Assembly (NCBI RefSeq): GCF_041224545.1
Contig: NZ_JBGFGP010000163.1
Coordinates: 148,902 to 212,901, forward strand
DNA length: 64,000 nt
Reading direction: 5' to 3'
From: Sedimentitalea sp041224545
GTDB lineage: Bacteria > Pseudomonadota > Alphaproteobacteria > Rhodobacterales > Rhodobacteraceae
Shown: piece by piece, positions 38,490 to 46,709 of the stretch
Position numbering within the stretch: position 1 is the stretch's first letter
How the letters are laid out: the number at the start of each line of letters is the position of its first letter
Notes under the pieces: model-generated
What the model was told of the DNA's origin: nothing
Databases searched by the model: none
What the model saw: only the letters and a program-made list of their open reading frames with translations
Made by a program: the position numbers and the translations under genes

Positions 38490-39908
38490 CTATTTCAGCT
38501 TGTCCAGTTGTTCCTTGTAAGCGCGTGCAAATTCACGGCTGAACAGGTCGTGGAAATCGTTTTCCGCCTGATCGGATATGTCTGCATACAGCTTCTCGTA
38601 CACTTCCCAGTAGCGCGCCTTCTTTCCCTTGAGCAGTCCGCCAAGGCGGCCTCCGGTTTCGATCCTGCTCGCCAGTTCCTGGGGATCGAGCCGTGCCAGG
38701 ACACCTTTCAAAGCAGCTTCCATGCCCGTCACCATCGCAATCTCGTGCGCCTTGATATCTTTCAGCGCCTCTTCGGCGGCGGATTCCGCGCTCAGATAGC
38801 CGCGCGTGCCGGGTTTTACGATCGCCTCGACCGCCTGTTCCGGGCTGATCGAGAATTTGAGGGGGTTGTTGCCCCCCGCCCCGATCATTGTCTGTTCGAT
38901 CCGGAATTCGCTCTTGATAGAGGTCCGCGTCATCAGGATTTCCCGCAAGCCGGTGATCAGCGTTTTCATCACCCGCCCCATGCGCGCCATGGTATTGACC
39001 ATGTCGGCGTCATCGATCCTGACCTCGTCCGCCCCGACGGCCCGCAAAAACGCACGCGCGGCGTCACTGTCCACCGGAATATCCGGTTCTGCGGGTGGCG
39101 TCGATTTTGCCGGGGCACCAGCCTGCGCCGCAGGCGTGGCCACAGGCGGCGCAGGCACCACGGTACCGGGGTGCTCCGGTCCGGGTGCGGCATCGGCTGC
39201 GGGATCGGACGGCCCGAGGAATTCGTCATCCCAGTCATCCGGTATCAAACCACCCCCGCCGGTGGATTGCGGTCTAAAGCTGTCCTGCGCCGAAGGATTG
39301 TGGCTCGGGGCGCTGGCCCCCTCTCCCTGCCGCCCGTCATCGGGCTTGCGGAAAAACGGGTCATCCCCGTCCTCGCCCAGCGGTGGCAGCAATTCGTCGA
39401 TCGGGTCCACAGGGTTCAGTTGCGAAGGGCCGGTCGGCCCCTTTTCTTCTCCGAGAAGATCGTCCAGGAAATCGCCCCCCGGCCCGGCATCATCAAGAAG
39501 CGCAAGCGGATCGGGAGCTCTGGAAGCGTCGCCATGCGACGCCGGCCCCTGCGCCAGAGGGGCGGCGGGGCCCGGTTCGACCTCGGCCAGATCATCGGTA
39601 ATGTCGACAACCAGTTCATAGGATCCGAGCGCAAGCACGTCTCCGCTGTTCAGGGGCGTGGGAACCTTGCCAAGCGGTATCTTGCTGTAGTTGAGATAGG
39701 TGCCGTTGGTCGACAGGTCGACAATCACCACGTTGCCATTGTGATCCTCGATCACGCAATGGCTCTTGGAAAGCAACCGGTCGGGATCGGGCAGCACGAG
39801 ATCATTGGCTTCGCCGCGACCCACCGTCAGGCTGCCACCCTGCATCCGCACGGGTTGCGCATTGCCGGGTATCGTACCCGAGGACTGGAATTTCAGAGTG
39901 ACGGGCAT
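38490..39908 (-). CDS. tagH: T6SS FHA-domain protein TagH (Fha)
   Basis: 472 residues. The N-terminal FHA domain (residues about 15-95) shows LTVGRGEANDLVLPDPDRLL, SKSHCVIEDHNGNVVIVDLS and NGTYLN, with the Arg, Ser and Asn residues that bind phosphothreonine. An acidic, Pro-rich linker of about 190 residues follows. The C-terminal TagH/VasC domain (about 285-472) includes FLRAVGADEVRIDDADMV and ARYWEVYEKLYADI. FHA proteins are the known PpkA target that permits T6SS firing. The DLLGEEK/DEFLGP motif-like segments in the linker are similar in composition to the acidic linker of the sheath fusion protein upstream. Confidence 0.94.
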   Translation of the reverse strand: MPVTLKFQSSGTIPGNAQPVRMQGGSLTVGRGEANDLVLPDPDRLLSKSHCVIEDHNGNVVIVDLSTNGTYLNYSKIPLGKVPTPLNSGDVLALGSYELVVDITDDLAEVEPGPAAPLAQGPASHGDASRAPDPLALLDDAGPGGDFLDDLLGEEKGPTGPSQLNPVDPIDELLPPLGEDGDDPFFRKPDDGRQGEGASAPSHNPSAQDSFRPQSTGGGGLIPDDWDDEFLGPSDPAADAAPGPEHPGTVVPAPPVATPAAQAGAPAKSTPPAEPDIPVDSDAARAFLRAVGADEVRIDDADMVNTMARMGRVMKTLITGLREILMTRTSIKSEFRIEQTMIGAGGNNPLKFSISPEQAVEAIVKPGTRGYLSAESAAEEALKDIKAHEIAMVTGMEAALKGVLARLDPQELASRIETGGRLGGLLKGKKARYWEVYEKLYADISDQAENDFHDLFSREFARAYKEQLDKLK

Positions 39909-39916
39909 TCCAGCGC

Positions 39917-40219
39917 CTATCCTCCAGTCAACACGGTAAAATCACCTTTGACGATCGCACCGCCACAGCCGGTGCTGTCGCCGATCCGCGAAGCGGGTAT
40001 CTTGGAGATGATCACCGTTGACGAACCCATCGCATTGGGATGCGGACCAAGTCCGGACGGATGAAGATCCCCTATCCGTGCCGCGGGCATTTTCCCGACC
40101 AACACGGTTGGCGCACAGGGTGGTATGATCACCGACGTTCCCGGCACCGGCCCTGCCGGCGATGGCGCGAACATGGCGCAAAGCACCTGGTCGAAGACGC
40201 GCGCCTGCGGTCTGGTCAT
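39917..40219 (-). CDS. PAAR-repeat spike-tip protein
   Basis: 100 residues, the size of a bare PAAR cone. PAAR-type repeats: VGKMPAARIGDLHPSG, PNAMGSSTVIISKIPASRIGDST and IVKGDFTVLTGG, with metal-ligand His and Cys positions in GDLHP and STGCGG. It caps the VgrG trimer and may carry cargo. No toxin extension is fused. Its ATG shares one base with the stop of the gene before it. Confidence 0.93.
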   Translation of the reverse strand: MTRPQARVFDQVLCAMFAPSPAGPVPGTSVIIPPCAPTVLVGKMPAARIGDLHPSGLGPHPNAMGSSTVIISKIPASRIGDSTGCGGAIVKGDFTVLTGG

Positions 40220-40827
40220 CAGCTTGCCTCCTTCTTCGGGTCAGGCTCAGACACTCTGCCGTTCCCGCCCTTTGCGATGTCCACCGCCCGATCGATAAGC
40301 ACCTGAACATGCGCATCAAACCTATCAGATAGTTCCCCCAAGGCCACAACATTCATGGCAAATGCCGCCAGTTCAGATGCACCGGCAGGCGCGGGATATT
40401 CGGCCAGATCTCCGGGACCCAGTGTGCCATCGGAGTACAGCACCGCAACCGCACAATTTACCGTGTCGTCATCCACATAGGCGTGATCCAGTGTCGCGCG
40501 CGCCGCTTCGCGGTTTTCTTCGGTCGGATCGAAAACCCACGCCTCGGATGCCGCCAGCGATGGCGGGTCGTTTCGCGATTTCGGGCCGATATAGTCACGT
40601 GCCGCCAGACACGCCCACCACACCCGTTCGCGTACCGGCAGCAACGCCGCAAGCAGCAGCAAAATGTCGATCCATGCTTCCTTGGCCTGCAGTTCGTCCA
40701 GAACCGCATCTGGAAGCGCGCTCGCGGGCGACTGGATCAACGTGTCCAGACGGATATTCGCATTCGACAGTATCCTGGCCGCCGGTTCTTGCGGGATCTT
40801 GACCAATTCCTTGAATCTATCACTCAT
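40219..40827 (-). CDS. T6SS-locus protein of unknown function (DUF6931-like)
   Basis: 202 residues, acidic and mostly helical by composition, with no signal peptide or membrane helix. Recognisable stretches are LTDLIQ-like helices around ALPDAVLDELQAKEAWID, the aromatic pair RVWWACLAARDYIGP, and SEAWVFDPTEENREAARATL. From memory these resemble the family DUF6931, often found between vgrG and PAAR or FHA genes; that is tentative. It sits 8 bases after vgrG and overlaps the PAAR gene by one base. A loading adaptor for the VgrG-PAAR spike is plausible from position alone, but no DUF4123, DUF1795 or DUF2169 adaptor feature was seen. Confidence 0.72.
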   Translation of the reverse strand: MSDRFKELVKIPQEPAARILSNANIRLDTLIQSPASALPDAVLDELQAKEAWIDILLLLAALLPVRERVWWACLAARDYIGPKSRNDPPSLAASEAWVFDPTEENREAARATLDHAYVDDDTVNCAVAVLYSDGTLGPGDLAEYPAPAGASELAAFAMNVVALGELSDRFDAHVQVLIDRAVDIAKGGNGRVSEPDPKKEAS

Positions 40828-40835
40828 GCCGTCAC

Positions 40836-43097
40836 CTAGTTGATCATCGTGATGCCGCCCTTGGCGGTCAGCATCGCGTCACCCTTGACGGTGGTCAGTT
40901 TGGACTTGAGCTCGGCCATCGCCTTGCCTTCGAACTTGAGCATGGTGCCCTTGATCGTTACCCCGACCGGATCGATCACGACCGACGAAGACCCGACTTT
41001 CAACTCGATTTTCTGCGCTGCGGTCATGGTGATCTTTCCGGACTTCACATCGACTGTCATGTTCCCGGTTTCGACGGTTGTCGCGTCATTGCCGGTAATT
41101 GTCTTGGTATGCTTGCCTTCGATCTTCTGGGTCTTGTCGGTCTTGATCTTGATGTTCTGACTGCCCGTCTTGATCAGGTACTCCTCGTCCCCCTTTTCCA
41201 GTGTCAGGCTGTGATCGCCCTCCTTGATCACCCGCGTGACATTCTGCTTGATCACTTCGCTGAGGCTGCCATCCTCGACTTTCGAGTTGATCTTTCCCTC
41301 GCCATCCACCTGTTCATGTGCGTCCAGTCCGATGGTCACGACCGACTTGTTCTTGATCAGCATCTGATGGTCTCTCTGCGCCTGAACGCGCATCTTTTCC
41401 GCGCCCTTGAGGTCATCGAACATCAATTCGTTATATTCGCTGTCGCTGCCGTTTTTTGACGATCGCGTCCGGATGCCAAGTTCGGTGGGATTGTCCGGAT
41501 AGGAATACGCCGGATTTTGCCAGCCATTATACAGCATCCCCGTGCAGATCGGCCGGTCGGGATCGCCCTCTTCGAACTCGATAATCGCCTCCTGCCCCAT
41601 ACGCGGCAAGGCGACCATGCCCCAACCCGTACCCGACCATGGCGTCATGACCCGCACCCAGCATGACGATTTTTCGTCCTTCTTGCCGTCACGATCCCAG
41701 TGGAACTGAACCTTGATCCGGCCCCATTCATCGGTCCAGATCTCTTCGCCTTCCTTTCCCACCACCGTGGCGGTATGCGGCCCCGAGATCTTTGGCCATG
41801 GCGTGCTGATCGGCGCGCGAAATTGCGTTGTCTTGGGGATCGCGCGAAACGTCGACGCAAAAGCATCCTTTTCCATCGACTTGGGAAAGGCCAGATCCAT
41901 CATCGACAGATCGCGCCGTGCCTCGCGCTCCTGCTCTTTCAGGTAGTCGAACAGAGACTGCTCTACCCCGGTGCGTTTCATGTCATTGCGCAGTTTGCCG
42001 GCCTTGCGGGTCTGTTTGTCCGGCTCGGCATCCAGAAAGTTCTGGTCCTGCACATAATGTTCGGCCGAAACGATCAGATAGGTGGCATTGGCCGCATTGT
42101 CGGGATGACCATTCATCGCGAAGGTCTGTCCGGCGGCAAGAGCCCGGACATTGGCGGCTCCGCGAAAGGTCTGGTAACGGACCGTCTCTGCCTCCATCCG
42201 GACCGCAGCGTATTTCTCGCCCAGCTTCTTGTCGCTGTCAAAAACACCCGGATAGCGGTGGTGCCCGTTATAATCGTAGATTTCGTGGCTCTTGTGCGCA
42301 TGGCTTCCCGACTCTATCGAATGATCGAATTTCAGATCGGCATTCTGCAACTTGAAGTCGAAATCGTTCAGCGTGACCTTGCCGCGCGTCACCCGCTGCG
42401 CTGCGGTCCATTCGGCGATATGATCCTCGCGCGAGCGTTCGGCCCCACGATCCGTCTGGCGCGCATGATAGGTGATCTTGGAATGACCGGGCACTTCGGA
42501 ATGGGCGCTGATGGAATCACACAGAACCAGCTTTTCCACCTCGGTCGAATCGAGTGCATTGGAAAAGTAGAAATATATCCCCTCCTCTTCCATCAGGCGA
42601 CACAGGAACGCGTAATCGCTTTCACGGTACTGCACGCAATAGGTGCGGTCTTCGTAGGTGCCGGTCAGCTTGTTGTCGAAATCGGTCAGCCCGTGCGCAG
42701 ACAGCAGGTCGGAAATAATGTCGGGCACGCTCATTTCCTGGTAAATCCGGCAATTTTGGCTGCGCGTCAAAAGCCAGAACCACGGGCGCAGATCGGCGAG
42801 ATAATACCAGTTTCCCTGGTAGTAGCCGAGTTGCTCCATCGATATGCACAGACCGCTGAAAATGCGCTCGCTCTTGTCCTCGGTCTTGACATGGACGCGC
42901 ATGTTACGGCCAACGACTGCGCCAATATTCACATCTTTCGACCAGCTTCGGATCAGGACACTGGTTTCGGTCAGCGTACTCAGGCCCTCCTTGACAACCG
43001 CCCGGAACAGGTTCGGCCCTTCTTCGCCCTTTCCGGGCCAGGAAAACTCGCCAGAAATCCAGCTTCTGGCTTCGGGAAACGGCTTGTAATCAGGCAT
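40836..43097 (-). CDS. vgrG: T6SS spike protein VgrG (TssI)
   Basis: 753 residues from ATG 43097 (AAGGAA six bases upstream; an ATG ten codons earlier is poorer). A gp27-like N-terminal part contains YCVQYRESDYAFLCRLMEEE and GIYFYF. The gp5 OB-fold follows (VVGKEGEEIWTDEWGRIKVQ; SCWVRVMTPWSGTGWGM; GQEAIIEFEEGDPDRP), then the needle beta-helix with Val/Lys-rich repeats, ending KGDAMLTAKGGITMIN. No toxin domain extends beyond the needle. It forms the puncturing trimer tipped by the PAAR protein encoded two genes on. Effectors must therefore be carried by PAAR, Hcp or an adaptor. Confidence 0.96.
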   Translation of the reverse strand: MPDYKPFPEARSWISGEFSWPGKGEEGPNLFRAVVKEGLSTLTETSVLIRSWSKDVNIGAVVGRNMRVHVKTEDKSERIFSGLCISMEQLGYYQGNWYYLADLRPWFWLLTRSQNCRIYQEMSVPDIISDLLSAHGLTDFDNKLTGTYEDRTYCVQYRESDYAFLCRLMEEEGIYFYFSNALDSTEVEKLVLCDSISAHSEVPGHSKITYHARQTDRGAERSREDHIAEWTAAQRVTRGKVTLNDFDFKLQNADLKFDHSIESGSHAHKSHEIYDYNGHHRYPGVFDSDKKLGEKYAAVRMEAETVRYQTFRGAANVRALAAGQTFAMNGHPDNAANATYLIVSAEHYVQDQNFLDAEPDKQTRKAGKLRNDMKRTGVEQSLFDYLKEQEREARRDLSMMDLAFPKSMEKDAFASTFRAIPKTTQFRAPISTPWPKISGPHTATVVGKEGEEIWTDEWGRIKVQFHWDRDGKKDEKSSCWVRVMTPWSGTGWGMVALPRMGQEAIIEFEEGDPDRPICTGMLYNGWQNPAYSYPDNPTELGIRTRSSKNGSDSEYNELMFDDLKGAEKMRVQAQRDHQMLIKNKSVVTIGLDAHEQVDGEGKINSKVEDGSLSEVIKQNVTRVIKEGDHSLTLEKGDEEYLIKTGSQNIKIKTDKTQKIEGKHTKTITGNDATTVETGNMTVDVKSGKITMTAAQKIELKVGSSSVVIDPVGVTIKGTMLKFEGKAMAELKSKLTTVKGDAMLTAKGGITMIN

Positions 43098-43151
43098 TGT
43101 CTTTCCTTTCGGAATACCACCGGGCAACCGGTCGGGACATGGAACTCATCA

Positions 43152-46100
43152 CTACAAATCCTCCAGCAGGGCCGCGAGATCGGCGTCGACATCCGCAAGA
43201 TCGCCATCTGGCGGCGCGGTATCGTCAAACCCGGCAAGCAAGTCATCCAAACCCAGGTCTTCGCCCGTGTCCTGAGCAGTGACAGATTGCGGGCCGCTTT
43301 CGGATATTGGCGCGGGCCTGGGCGGTGATGGCGGTGGCGGCGGCGCATCCGACCACGGCCCCAGTATATCGCCGCCGGCCATCGACTGGAACGAGGCAAG
43401 GCGGATTTCATCCCGCCCCTTGATCGAGACCACCGGCATCAGCCCGCGCGCCATGACCTTTTCCACCTTGTCCAGCGTCAGGTTCCGTTCGGTGCAGGGC
43501 AATGCAACCTGATCGCCATATTGGTCTGTGACAAGGTGATAGGGCATCTCCCCCAGCGACATGATCGACCCCAACCCCATATGCGCGCCGTTCTTCCTGT
43601 AGGATCTGGCCAGCAGGATCGCGACAAGCACCACCGGATTGGCCCAGAGCATCCCCCGCAGCCCCTCGGCCATCGTGAACTCCTCGAAATCGAAGGCATG
43701 GATCGGCTCGGACTTCGCCCCATACGGACGGCGCAGCAGGAAGCGTGGCGCGGCAAGCCCCAAATGGTGCGCCTCGGGCATCGCCCGCAACCCGTCCCAC
43801 GCTGTCGCTACGAGCGGATGGCGATCCGCTTTCTCGGTCTCAAAGATACCCGACGACAGCGCCGCGAGAAACGGCGCGTCCACATGCGCGGCCACGCGGG
43901 CGATCCGCCCGAGCAATTCCGCATGGGGTGGCGTTTCCTCGAAACTATACAGCCCGACAATCGCTGAATACCCGCCGCGCCCATTCTCGGGATCAAGTGG
44001 CAGTTCCGTCAACAATCGCACCAGCCCGGATCGGGCGAGATCATCGGTCGCGGCAAGGTCGGCGCCGATCTCTTCGGCGGAAATATCATATAGCGTCACG
44101 TCGAGCGTGTCGTCGGTCTCGATGCTGCGCGCGATCAGGTCGAGCGACCGCCATTGCGACTCGACCGCCTGAAATTCCGGGTGATGCAGGATCAGCCGCA
44201 TGGCCGAGGTCAATGCCGCGTCCACAGCCTGCTGCATCGCGACCGTATCGGCATCGGCCACCGTGCGGACATGCGGGCCGACGATCTGCGCGATTAGGTC
44301 TTCGACAGGCGACGCCGTGGCCAATGACGCACCGTTATCGCCGATCAGCCTCTGAAACTCCGACAGTTTCAGATTGGCGGGCATCGCATTTCCAGCCGAG
44401 CGCGATCTTGGCGGCGCGACCGGCGTGGCATGCGCCTCGCCCCATTCCCTGAGCCGTGCGGCAGCGTTCGCAGAGGTCGTCCCGGTCGCGAGCTGCGCCC
44501 GGAGCGCCCGCAATTCAGACAGGATCGGCACGTTTTCATAGAGTTCGTCGGGATGTAGGTCGTCCAGTTCATTCAACTTCACCGCGACCCCCGCACCCTC
44601 CTTGCCGATCGGCAGGACAAGCGTCGTTGCAAAACTCCGGATCACATCCTCGACGGTATCCGTATCCAGCAGCACAGGCGCACGCGCCGCCAGCGCATCG
44701 CCGGTTTCCACCAGCCCGCGCGCCGCGCGTCCGGAGAAATCGCCCATCAATGCGATGCGAAAACGTGTCCGGTTCAGCCGTTCCGGTTCGGGGCGATCCC
44801 CCGTCAGGAAACCAAAGGCAAACCCGACCCCGCCCGCCAGCGTTGCCTCGCCCCCGGCATCCGGCGCCGGTGCCTCGTTCAGCAGATCATCAACTTCGAC
44901 ATCGGGTGCGACATCCACGCCCAGAAGATCATCGAGCGTGTCCTCTGTCTCATCGGTCGGTGACGGATCGCCCGGATCACCCAGCAAATCGTCGAGATCG
45001 TCCAGATGATTTTGCGGGCGATCCGGGGTGGCGATGGCCGCATCGCCGGGCTTTGCCGCTGAGTCGAGGTCCACCGGCAGATCGTCGAGCAGGTCCGCTC
45101 CACCTGCATCCGGTTCGTCAGGTTCCGCGAATCCGAGATCGCCCAGAAGATCCTCCAGCCCGCCCGCCTCCGATGCGCTGTCAAACGGTGTTGGCGACTG
45201 TACAGAGCCCTCGGGCTCATCCGGATCGGCTACGCCGAGGTCGCCGAGCAGATCGTCAAGATCATTCGCCTCCGGCCGGACCCCGTCCGCCGGTTCACCA
45301 TCGGCATCGCCCATTCCCGGAATATCATCCGACGGGTCTGTCCCGGCCTCATCGTGGCGGGGATCGGCGATTTCCGTCGCTTCGTGGTCCTCAACTGCCA
45401 GTCCCGCCATAACATCCGTCAGGTCATCGCCTGGCACCGCGTCACAGTCGCCCGACGCAAGGGCATCCGGACGATCCTCGTGTCCGGCGTCATGCGGTGA
45501 CAGTGCGGCCAACGTGTCGGCGGTCTCGTTTTCATCCGGTGGCTCTTCAAACCCGGCGAGACTGTCCAGTGCCAGAGCGAGATCATCGGTCGGTGTAGGA
45601 TCAGGGAGGCGCTGTTCGGCCAGACCGGTCAGCGTGTCACTTGCGGTGTCATCGTCGCGCTGCTGCTCCACAGGTGCGTTGGCCAGACTGTCGAGCGCCG
45701 ACTCCAAATCGTCCGGTTCGGATGCTTCGTCCGGCGATGCCGCAGCCAATCCGGCGAGGGTATCCGCGTGATCATCGCCTGCGGTGTCTTCAGGGATGCC
45801 AGCCTGCACCAGACTGTCCAGAACCCCGGACGCGGTATCCGGTTCGCAAACCTTTTGGGGCGCCGGATTTGCGAGGCTCGCGAGTGTATCGTCAACCGAA
45901 GGGTCCGGCGCGGCATCCGGCGAAGCATCCCTGCGCAGCGCGTCCAGAGCCGCCTGCGTCGCATCCCCGCCGGTTGTCTCCGCCGGTGCGCGTTTCCGCA
46001 ACTCGGCAAGAACATCCTCCCCGGCACTGTCCTGCTCCGCGGGCTTCGGTGCCGATTGCGCCAGCGCGGCAAGCACGTCCGACGCGGTGTCCGGTTGTGC

Positions 46101-46709
46101 CTCTTGCCCCGGTGCGCCGGATTTCAACCGGTCAAGCACGCCGTCCGCAGGATCCGGCGCCGCGCGCTCATCGCGAGCCAGGGCACGCAAGCTATCCAGC
46201 ACAGCGGTGCGATCCGCGCCGTCCTGCTGCGCCCCTGCCAATGCAGATAACAGCGCCGGATTGGCCAGTATCTCTTCGATCAACGCTGCCGCTCCGACCT
46301 TGCCGTCCATATAGGCCAACAGGTTCGACAACTGCGTGCGCGCCTCAAGCAACTCGCGCAGCGGGGCAACCTTGGCGGCAATCGCCTCTGGCGCAAAATC
46401 CTCCATCCGCTCAAATGTCAGATCGACGTCCAGATTGCCCTCCCCGGTCAGGGTGTTCGGCACGCTGAATGCCGCGCGCGGTTGCATGCCGCGCATGCGC
46501 TCATCGAAATTGTCTGCGTCGATCTCAAGGAACCTGCGGTCATCGATCGACGGCTGCGGCGATATGGATTTGCCGCTGAGGTCCGACATGACTCCCATAA
46601 CGAACGGCAGCTGCACCTTCTTTTCCGAACCATACAATTCGATATCATATTCGATCTGCACCCGCGGCGCGCGGTTGCGCGAGACGAATTTCTGCGCACT
46701 ACCACTCAT
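43152..46709 (-). CDS. Giant TssB-linker-TssC-like sheath fusion protein
   Basis: 1185 residues. Residues 1 to about 155 form a complete TssB domain very close to the separate TssB of this locus (RNRAPRVQIEYDIELYGSEK; QLPFVMGVMSDLSGKS; ARTQLSNLLAYMDGKVGA). About 156-620 is an acidic linker of degenerate repeats. From about 620, RTRFRIALMGDFSGRAARG opens a second sheath-type module, and near 840 begins the TssC core (LILHHPEFQAVESQWRSL; LGLAAPRFLLRRPYGAKSEP; FDFEEFTMAEGLRGMLWANP). The TssC similarity stops near residue 1106 (GGDILGPW). The last TssC segment, including the YYSSKFFLRPHYQLEG-type strand of the true TssC, is absent and replaced by a Pro-rich, acidic tail. The start overlaps the sodium channel stop by 4 nt. 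It may initiate, cap or tether the sheath; this is inference. Confidence 0.9.
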   Translation of the reverse strand: MSGSAQKFVSRNRAPRVQIEYDIELYGSEKKVQLPFVMGVMSDLSGKSISPQPSIDDRRFLEIDADNFDERMRGMQPRAAFSVPNTLTGEGNLDVDLTFERMEDFAPEAIAAKVAPLRELLEARTQLSNLLAYMDGKVGAAALIEEILANPALLSALAGAQQDGADRTAVLDSLRALARDERAAPDPADGVLDRLKSGAPGQEAQPDTASDVLAALAQSAPKPAEQDSAGEDVLAELRKRAPAETTGGDATQAALDALRRDASPDAAPDPSVDDTLASLANPAPQKVCEPDTASGVLDSLVQAGIPEDTAGDDHADTLAGLAAASPDEASEPDDLESALDSLANAPVEQQRDDDTASDTLTGLAEQRLPDPTPTDDLALALDSLAGFEEPPDENETADTLAALSPHDAGHEDRPDALASGDCDAVPGDDLTDVMAGLAVEDHEATEIADPRHDEAGTDPSDDIPGMGDADGEPADGVRPEANDLDDLLGDLGVADPDEPEGSVQSPTPFDSASEAGGLEDLLGDLGFAEPDEPDAGGADLLDDLPVDLDSAAKPGDAAIATPDRPQNHLDDLDDLLGDPGDPSPTDETEDTLDDLLGVDVAPDVEVDDLLNEAPAPDAGGEATLAGGVGFAFGFLTGDRPEPERLNRTRFRIALMGDFSGRAARGLVETGDALAARAPVLLDTDTVEDVIRSFATTLVLPIGKEGAGVAVKLNELDDLHPDELYENVPILSELRALRAQLATGTTSANAAARLREWGEAHATPVAPPRSRSAGNAMPANLKLSEFQRLIGDNGASLATASPVEDLIAQIVGPHVRTVADADTVAMQQAVDAALTSAMRLILHHPEFQAVESQWRSLDLIARSIETDDTLDVTLYDISAEEIGADLAATDDLARSGLVRLLTELPLDPENGRGGYSAIVGLYSFEETPPHAELLGRIARVAAHVDAPFLAALSSGIFETEKADRHPLVATAWDGLRAMPEAHHLGLAAPRFLLRRPYGAKSEPIHAFDFEEFTMAEGLRGMLWANPVVLVAILLARSYRKNGAHMGLGSIMSLGEMPYHLVTDQYGDQVALPCTERNLTLDKVEKVMARGLMPVVSIKGRDEIRLASFQSMAGGDILGPWSDAPPPPPSPPRPAPISESGPQSVTAQDTGEDLGLDDLLAGFDDTAPPDGDLADVDADLAALLEDL
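44840..46245 (-). repeat. Degenerate acidic repeat region within the sheath fusion gene
   Basis: The encoded linker (about residues 156-620) repeats a short amphipathic motif of the form D-x-LD-SL or DTL-x-GLA at roughly 20-30 residue intervals in its first half (SGVLDSLVQAG, ADTLAGLAAAS, ESALDSLANAP, SDTLTGLAEQR, ALALDSLAGFE, ADTLAALSPHD). The second half carries a DDLLGDLG form (DDLLGDLGVADPDEPEG, EDLLGDLGFAEPDEPDAG, DDLLGDPGDPSPTDETE). A last copy (LDDLLAGFDD) lies at the C-terminus of the protein. The repeats are diverged at DNA level, so this is an old, selected protein repeat. Confidence 0.8.

Noticed and set aside
44840..46245. CRISPR array or tandem DNA repeat
   Set aside because: The repetition is at the amino acid level in one continuous coding frame; there are no identical direct repeats with unique spacers.
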